From assembly GCA_903933995.1 (NCBI GenBank), contig CAIZMD010000132.1, positions 1 through 10,648 on the forward strand: a stretch of 10,648 nt of DNA. Reading direction: 5' to 3'. Position numbers and translations under genes: made by a program. Shown here piece after piece: positions 7,252-10,648 of this stretch. Within the stretch, counting starts at the first letter, position 1; each line of letters begins with the position of its first letter. The notes below the pieces were generated by a model. The model made no database searches, was not told the DNA's origin, and worked only from the letters and a program-made list of their open reading frames with translations. Source of the stretch: an uncultured Bacteroidota bacterium (GTDB taxonomy: Bacteria; Bacteroidota; Bacteroidia; Chitinophagales; Chitinophagaceae).

Positions 7252-8373
7252 ATGAGTAATTCTAAAAGATTTCTTTCTCTGGATGTGTTCAGGGGTATGA
7301 CCATCTGTTTGATGATTATTGTAAACACCCCAGGTGGCGACCCTACGTTTGCACCCTTGCACCACGCCGCTTGGCATGGTTTCACACCTACTGATCTGGT
7401 CTTTCCTTCATTCTTATTTGCGGTAGGTAATGCCATGAGTTTTGTGATGCCAAGATGGGAGGGTATGGCAAATGCTGTGATAATAGGCAAGATTTTCAAA
7501 CGTACTGCACTAATTTTTTTACTGGGATATCTCATGTATTGGTTTCCTTTTGTTCAACTAGATGATGCAGGGAATTGGATGCTAAAACCCTTTTCAGATA
7601 CCAGAATCTTGGGTGTCTTGCAAAGAATTGGTCTTTGTTATGGCATAGCTGCTTTAATGATTCATTTTCTTAAACCCAAGTTCTCTTTCATCATTAGTAT
7701 TGGATTCCTGTTACTTTATTGGGGGCTTTGTATTTGGTTTGGAGAACCTTCTGACCCCTTGAGTATGACTGGGAATGCTGGTCAAAAACTAGACCTCTGG
7801 TTATTTGGTGAATCCCATTTGTACCATGGTGAGGGCATTGCTTTTGACCCAGAAGGATTATTGAGTACCATGCCCGCAGTGGCCAATGTAGTAGGGGGGT
7901 TCTTAGTAGGTCAATATGTTCAGAAAAAGGGTAAGGATTATGAGGGTTTGGCCATGTTGTTATTGGTTGGCGCTGTTTTGTTGTTCTTGGCCTATTGTTG
8001 GAATATGAGCTTCCCCATTAACAAAAAACTATGGACTTCTAGCTTTGTTTTGATTACCGTAGGGCTGGATTGTGTGATTTTAGCCGCCATTATCTACCTA
8101 ATTGAGTTTAAAAAGCGAACCAAATATGCTTATTTCTTTGAGGTTTTGGGTAAAAATCCCCTTTTTGTGTACCTCCTGTCTGAGATCTTGGTGATTCTCC
8201 TGTATATCATTCCAGCGGGCGATAATTCTAACTTATTCAGCTGGATATATAGTAATATATTTATTTATATTGGTGATTATTGGGGCTCTTTGGCCTTTGC
8301 TGTCTCATTTATGCTGCTCTGTTGGAGCGTTGGATGGGTCTTGGACAAACGAAAAATCTATATAAGAGTCTAG
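7252..8373 (+). CDS. NagX/HGSNAT-like multi-pass acyltransferase
   Basis: This 373-residue protein has about ten hydrophobic segments and belongs to the family of human heparan-alpha-glucosaminide N-acetyltransferase and bacterial NagX (COG4299, DUF5009-like). Diagnostic stretches are SLDVFRGMTI (9-18), VNTPGG (24-29), HHAAWHGFTPTDLVFPSFLF (37-56), DPEGLLSTMPA (199-209), INKKLWTSSF (256-265) and GKNPLFVYLLSE (300-311). His38, three residues before the Trp of the HAAWHG motif, aligns by eye with the His proposed as the acetyl-carrying residue in the human enzyme. Known relatives move acetyl groups from cytoplasmic acetyl-CoA to a sugar amine across the membrane. The bacterial substrate here is unknown, probably an amino sugar or cell-envelope glycan. 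No amino-sugar catabolism genes lie beside it; typA follows 76 bases later with its own promoter. Start at ATG 7252 places the family motif at residue 9, as expected. Confidence 0.88.
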   Translation: MSNSKRFLSLDVFRGMTICLMIIVNTPGGDPTFAPLHHAAWHGFTPTDLVFPSFLFAVGNAMSFVMPRWEGMANAVIIGKIFKRTALIFLLGYLMYWFPFVQLDDAGNWMLKPFSDTRILGVLQRIGLCYGIAALMIHFLKPKFSFIISIGFLLLYWGLCIWFGEPSDPLSMTGNAGQKLDLWLFGESHLYHGEGIAFDPEGLLSTMPAVANVVGGFLVGQYVQKKGKDYEGLAMLLLVGAVLLFLAYCWNMSFPINKKLWTSSFVLITVGLDCVILAAIIYLIEFKKRTKYAYFFEVLGKNPLFVYLLSEILVILLYIIPAGDNSNLFSWIYSNIFIYIGDYWGSLAFAVSFMLLCWSVGWVLDKRKIYIRV

Positions 8374-8402
8374 CAGAAAGCTGTTAAGTTTTCGGTTGCT
8401 CA

Positions 8403-8432
8403 TTGCCCCTCGGGACTAAAGCCGTACCTTTG
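8403..8432 (+). promoter_or_regulatory. Bacteroidota-type promoter for typA
   Basis: TTG at 8403-8405 (-33 box), a 19-base spacer, then TACCTTTG at 8425-8432 (-7 box) reproduces the TTG/TTTG-N19-21-TAnnTTTG consensus of the Bacteroidota primary sigma factor exactly at all fixed bases. Transcription should start about 5-8 bases downstream, near 8438-8440, leaving a leader of only 10-12 bases before the ATG at 8450. No Shine-Dalgarno sequence is present, and the leader is A/T-rich (AAAAATTTAC), typical of efficient initiation in this phylum. Confidence 0.7.
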
Positions 8433-8449
8433 CAGCCTTAAAAATTTAC

Positions 8450-10264
8450 ATGGAAATAAGAAACATTGCCATTATCGCCCACGTGGATCATGGCAAAACC
8501 ACACTGGTAGACCGCATTTTGCAAACTACCAAGGTATTCCGCGACAACCAGGATACCGGAGAATTGATTATGGATAGCAACGATCTTGAAAGAGAACGTG
8601 GTATCACTATCTTCAGTAAGAATGCAGCCGTTACTTATAACGGAGTTAAGATAAATGTGATTGATACTCCCGGCCACAGTGACTTTGGCGGTGAAGTAGA
8701 ACGCGTTTTGAAAATGGCTGATGGAGTTATCCTTTTGGTGGATGCCTTTGAAGGACCCATGCCACAGACTCGCTTTGTATTACAGAAAGCCTTGCACCTG
8801 AACCTGCACCCGATTGTGGTGATCAACAAAGTAGATAAAGAAAACTGCCGTCCTGATGAAGTGCACGATGCTGTTTTTGAACTCTTCTTTAACCTAGACG
8901 CAACTGAAGAACAATTGAATTTCCCTACTTATTATGGTAGCGGTAAAAACGGTTGGTTTAATGATAGTCTTACTAAAACAGAAGACATTCTTACTTTAAT
9001 GGATGGTATTATCAAACACGTACCAGCTCCTAAAGTAAATGAAGGAACCCTGCAATTGCAGATTACTTCTTTGGATTACTCTTCTTTCCTTGGCCGTATT
9101 GCCATTGGTAAAGTAACCCGTGGTTCAATCAAAGAAGGACAAAGCATTGCATTGGTTGCTGCTGATGGTACTTTCAAAAGAAATAAAGTAAAGGAACTAT
9201 ACGTATTTGAAGGAATGGGTAAACGCAAAGTAGCAGAAGTTCTTTCTGGTGATTTGTGTGCTGTTGTTGGATTGGAAGACTTTAATATTGGTGATACCAT
9301 TGCAGATATTGAAAATCCAGAAGGATTGCCAGTAATTAGCGTGGATGAACCTACTATGAGTATGACTTTCAGCATTAACAACTCACCTTTCTTTGGTAAA
9401 GACGGTAAGTTTGTTACATCTCGTCACTTGCGTGATCGTTTGATGAAAGAAACTGAAAAGAACTTGGCATTGCGCGTAGAAGATACGGACAGTGCTGATA
9501 GCTTCTTGGTATTTGGCCGCGGTATCTTACACTTGGGTATCTTGGTAGAAACCATGCGTAGAGAAGGTTATGAATTAACCGTTGGTAACCCTCAAGTATT
9601 GGTGAAAACCATTGATGGTAAGAAACACGAACCTTATGAAAATTTGGTGGTAGATGTTCCTGCTGAATTCAGTGGTAAAGTAATTGATCTAGTTACCCAA
9701 CGTAAGGGTGAAATGCAGATCATGGAAAGCAAGGGTCAAATGCAACACTTGGAGTTTGAAATTCCTTCAAGAGGTTTGATTGGTCTACGTTCTCAAATGT
9801 TAACCAACACTGCTGGTGAAGCTGTAATGGCGCACCGCTTTATTGAATACAAACCTTGGAAAGGACCTATCCCCGGAAGAAATAACGGTGTGTTGATTTC
9901 TAAATTCCAAGGTACTACCACTGCTTATTCTATTGATAAATTACAAGATCGTGGCGCATTCTTTATTGAGCCAGGTGAAGAGGTTTATGTAGGACAAGTT
10001 ATTGCAGAACATATTAAGCCAGGTGATCTAAACGTAAACGCCGTGGAAATGAAGAAACTGACCAACCACCGTGCAAGCGGTAGCGATGACAGTGTTCGCA
10101 TTACGCCAAAATTGCAATTCACTTTGGAAGAGTGTATGGAATATATTCAACAAGATGAGTGTATTGAAGTGACTCCAAAAATCATCCGCATGCGTAAAGT
10201 AATCCTGAATGAAGAAGACAGGAAGAAAAGCTCTAAGAGCATGCAGAGTGAAGCTGTTGGATAG
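8450..10264 (+). CDS. typA: Translational GTPase TypA/BipA
   Basis: TypA is a ribosome-binding GTPase of the EF-G/LepA group, involved in 50S subunit assembly and in growth at low temperature or under stress. The 604-residue length is normal. G-domain motifs are AHVDHGKTT (10-18, P-loop), RGITI (50-54, switch I), DTPGH (72-76) and NKVD (126-129). DSNDLERERGITIFSKNAAV, at 42-61, is the TypA form of this region and separates it from LepA and EF-G. A beta-barrel domain II (about 200-290), EF-G-like alpha/beta domains (about 300-480) and the TypA-specific C-terminal domain (about 480-590) follow, without gaps. It is transcribed alone: a strong promoter lies just upstream and an intrinsic terminator 30 bases downstream. 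Codons such as CGT/CGC for Arg and AAC for Asn are more frequent than in the neighbouring membrane-protein genes, as expected of a well-expressed translation gene. Confidence 0.96.
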   Translation: MEIRNIAIIAHVDHGKTTLVDRILQTTKVFRDNQDTGELIMDSNDLERERGITIFSKNAAVTYNGVKINVIDTPGHSDFGGEVERVLKMADGVILLVDAFEGPMPQTRFVLQKALHLNLHPIVVINKVDKENCRPDEVHDAVFELFFNLDATEEQLNFPTYYGSGKNGWFNDSLTKTEDILTLMDGIIKHVPAPKVNEGTLQLQITSLDYSSFLGRIAIGKVTRGSIKEGQSIALVAADGTFKRNKVKELYVFEGMGKRKVAEVLSGDLCAVVGLEDFNIGDTIADIENPEGLPVISVDEPTMSMTFSINNSPFFGKDGKFVTSRHLRDRLMKETEKNLALRVEDTDSADSFLVFGRGILHLGILVETMRREGYELTVGNPQVLVKTIDGKKHEPYENLVVDVPAEFSGKVIDLVTQRKGEMQIMESKGQMQHLEFEIPSRGLIGLRSQMLTNTAGEAVMAHRFIEYKPWKGPIPGRNNGVLISKFQGTTTAYSIDKLQDRGAFFIEPGEEVYVGQVIAEHIKPGDLNVNAVEMKKLTNHRASGSDDSVRITPKLQFTLEECMEYIQQDECIEVTPKIIRMRKVILNEEDRKKSSKSMQSEAVG

Positions 10265-10293
10265 TTTTCAAATTCAATACTTGCTAGATATTC

Positions 10294-10320
10294 AAGCCCC
10301 GAATTTTTCGGGGCTTTTTT
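10294..10320 (+). terminator. Intrinsic terminator after typA
   Basis: A perfect 10-base-pair stem, AAGCCCCGAA (10294-10303) pairing with TTCGGGGCTT (10307-10316), encloses a three-base loop and runs into a tract of six T (10315-10320). It begins 30 bases after the typA stop. The stem is GC-rich in its lower half and starts with AA opposite the T tract, so it could also work weakly in the opposite direction, but no leftward gene ends here. It insulates typA from the following lipoprotein gene. Confidence 0.92.
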
Positions 10321-10370
10321 ATGCCTTAAAAAATCCTTAATATTACAGTCCCATCAACATAAAACCAGCA

Positions 10371-10648
10371 ATGAAAAATCACATCTTATCAGTAGCAGCA
10401 GCCATTTGTATGCTGTTTAGTATTTCATGTAAAAAGTCAGATAACCAATCCTCAGCAAATCTGCGTTTTATCAATATGTCTCCAAATTCTGGAGCCATGG
10501 ATCTGTATTTAAATAGCGCATTAGTGGTAGGAAATGTAACCTATCCTGGCCCCTCTGGCTATCAGTCAATTAATGCAGCAGCTACTTCCTTATCAGTAAA
10601 TCAAGCAACAACTACTAATATTTTATTGGCAGGTAATATTGCACTTGC
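10371..10648 (+). CDS. DUF4397-like lipoprotein, N-terminal part (cut by window edge)
   Basis: The visible 92 residues begin with a lipoprotein signal peptide: MKNH, a hydrophobic stretch (5-18) and Cys20 in LFSISCKKS, the probable lipid-attachment site, followed by the lysine-serine style common in Bacteroidota. After a short Ser/Asn-rich linker, residues 31-60 read LRFINMSPNSGAMDLYLN and onward, with a later GPSGYQSINAA at about 65-75. This pattern of FxNxSP, a D-x-Y-x-N/D strand and a GY turn resembles the beta-rich DUF4397 domain found in secreted and surface proteins. The function of that domain is not established. No promoter of the TAnnTTTG type is obvious in the 50 bases between the typA terminator and this ATG. 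The reading frame is open to the window end, so the total length is unknown. Lipoprotein status is confident; the domain name is moderately so. Confidence 0.75.
   Translation, partial: MKNHILSVAAAICMLFSISCKKSDNQSSANLRFINMSPNSGAMDLYLNSALVVGNVTYPGPSGYQSINAAATSLSVNQATTTNILLAGNIAL

Noticed and set aside
7894..7899. Run of six G in the acyltransferase gene
   Set aside because: It is too short for phase variation and falls on Gly-Gly codons in a normal membrane segment.
8374..8390. Small hairpin AGCAG-AAAG-CTGTT after the acyltransferase stop
   Set aside because: It has only five pairs including a G-T, and no proper T tract follows, so it is not a credible terminator.
1..10648. Mobile element, CRISPR array, defence system or phage remnant
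   Set aside because: I saw no regularly spaced direct repeats, transposase or integrase motifs, tRNA-flanked attachment sites, or terminal inverted repeats; all genes are intact with ordinary composition.

Overview
The window looks like ordinary chromosomal DNA from a Bacteroidota bacterium, most likely Chitinophagaceae (inferred from protein style and promoter type, not from a database search). The DNA is fairly AT-rich and no start codon has a convincing Shine-Dalgarno sequence. The gene at 8450 is preceded by a near-ideal Bacteroidota promoter (TTG, 19 bases, TAnnTTTG). The last gene encodes a lipoprotein whose lipid-attachment Cys is followed by KKS, a common style in this phylum.

Layout. 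1-326 (-): 5' part of rnhB (ribonuclease HII), cut by the window edge. 428-3754 (+): heme A synthase (ctaA), then, 9 bases later, a 751-residue membrane-anchored patatin-like phospholipase. 3726-7140 (-): a compact four-gene run, transcribed DoxX-like membrane protein, membrane-anchored alpha/beta hydrolase, FabH-type ketoacyl-ACP synthase III, and diacylglycerol-kinase-family lipid kinase. Its last gene overlaps the end of the phospholipase gene by 29 bases, tail to tail. 7252-8373 (+): a multi-pass acyltransferase of the NagX/HGSNAT family. 8450-10264 (+): typA/bipA, a ribosome-associated GTPase, with its own promoter and a strong intrinsic terminator. 10371-end (+): start of a DUF4397-type lipoprotein, cut by the window edge.

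How the genes fit together. rnhB, ctaA and typA are housekeeping genes for DNA integrity, aerobic respiration and translation/stress. The centre is weighted toward lipids: a fatty-acid-initiating condensing enzyme, a lipid kinase, an esterase-like hydrolase and a patatin lipase lie within about 5.5 kb. Membrane lipid synthesis and turnover is a reasonable theme, but no single known pathway is spelled out. I see no tRNA or rRNA gene, CRISPR array, insertion sequence, phage gene or defence island. No stretch longer than about 110 bases lacks a gene. I do not find a clear undescribed system; the most interesting items are the membrane-patatin architecture and the lipid-gene grouping with its overlapping convergent end.
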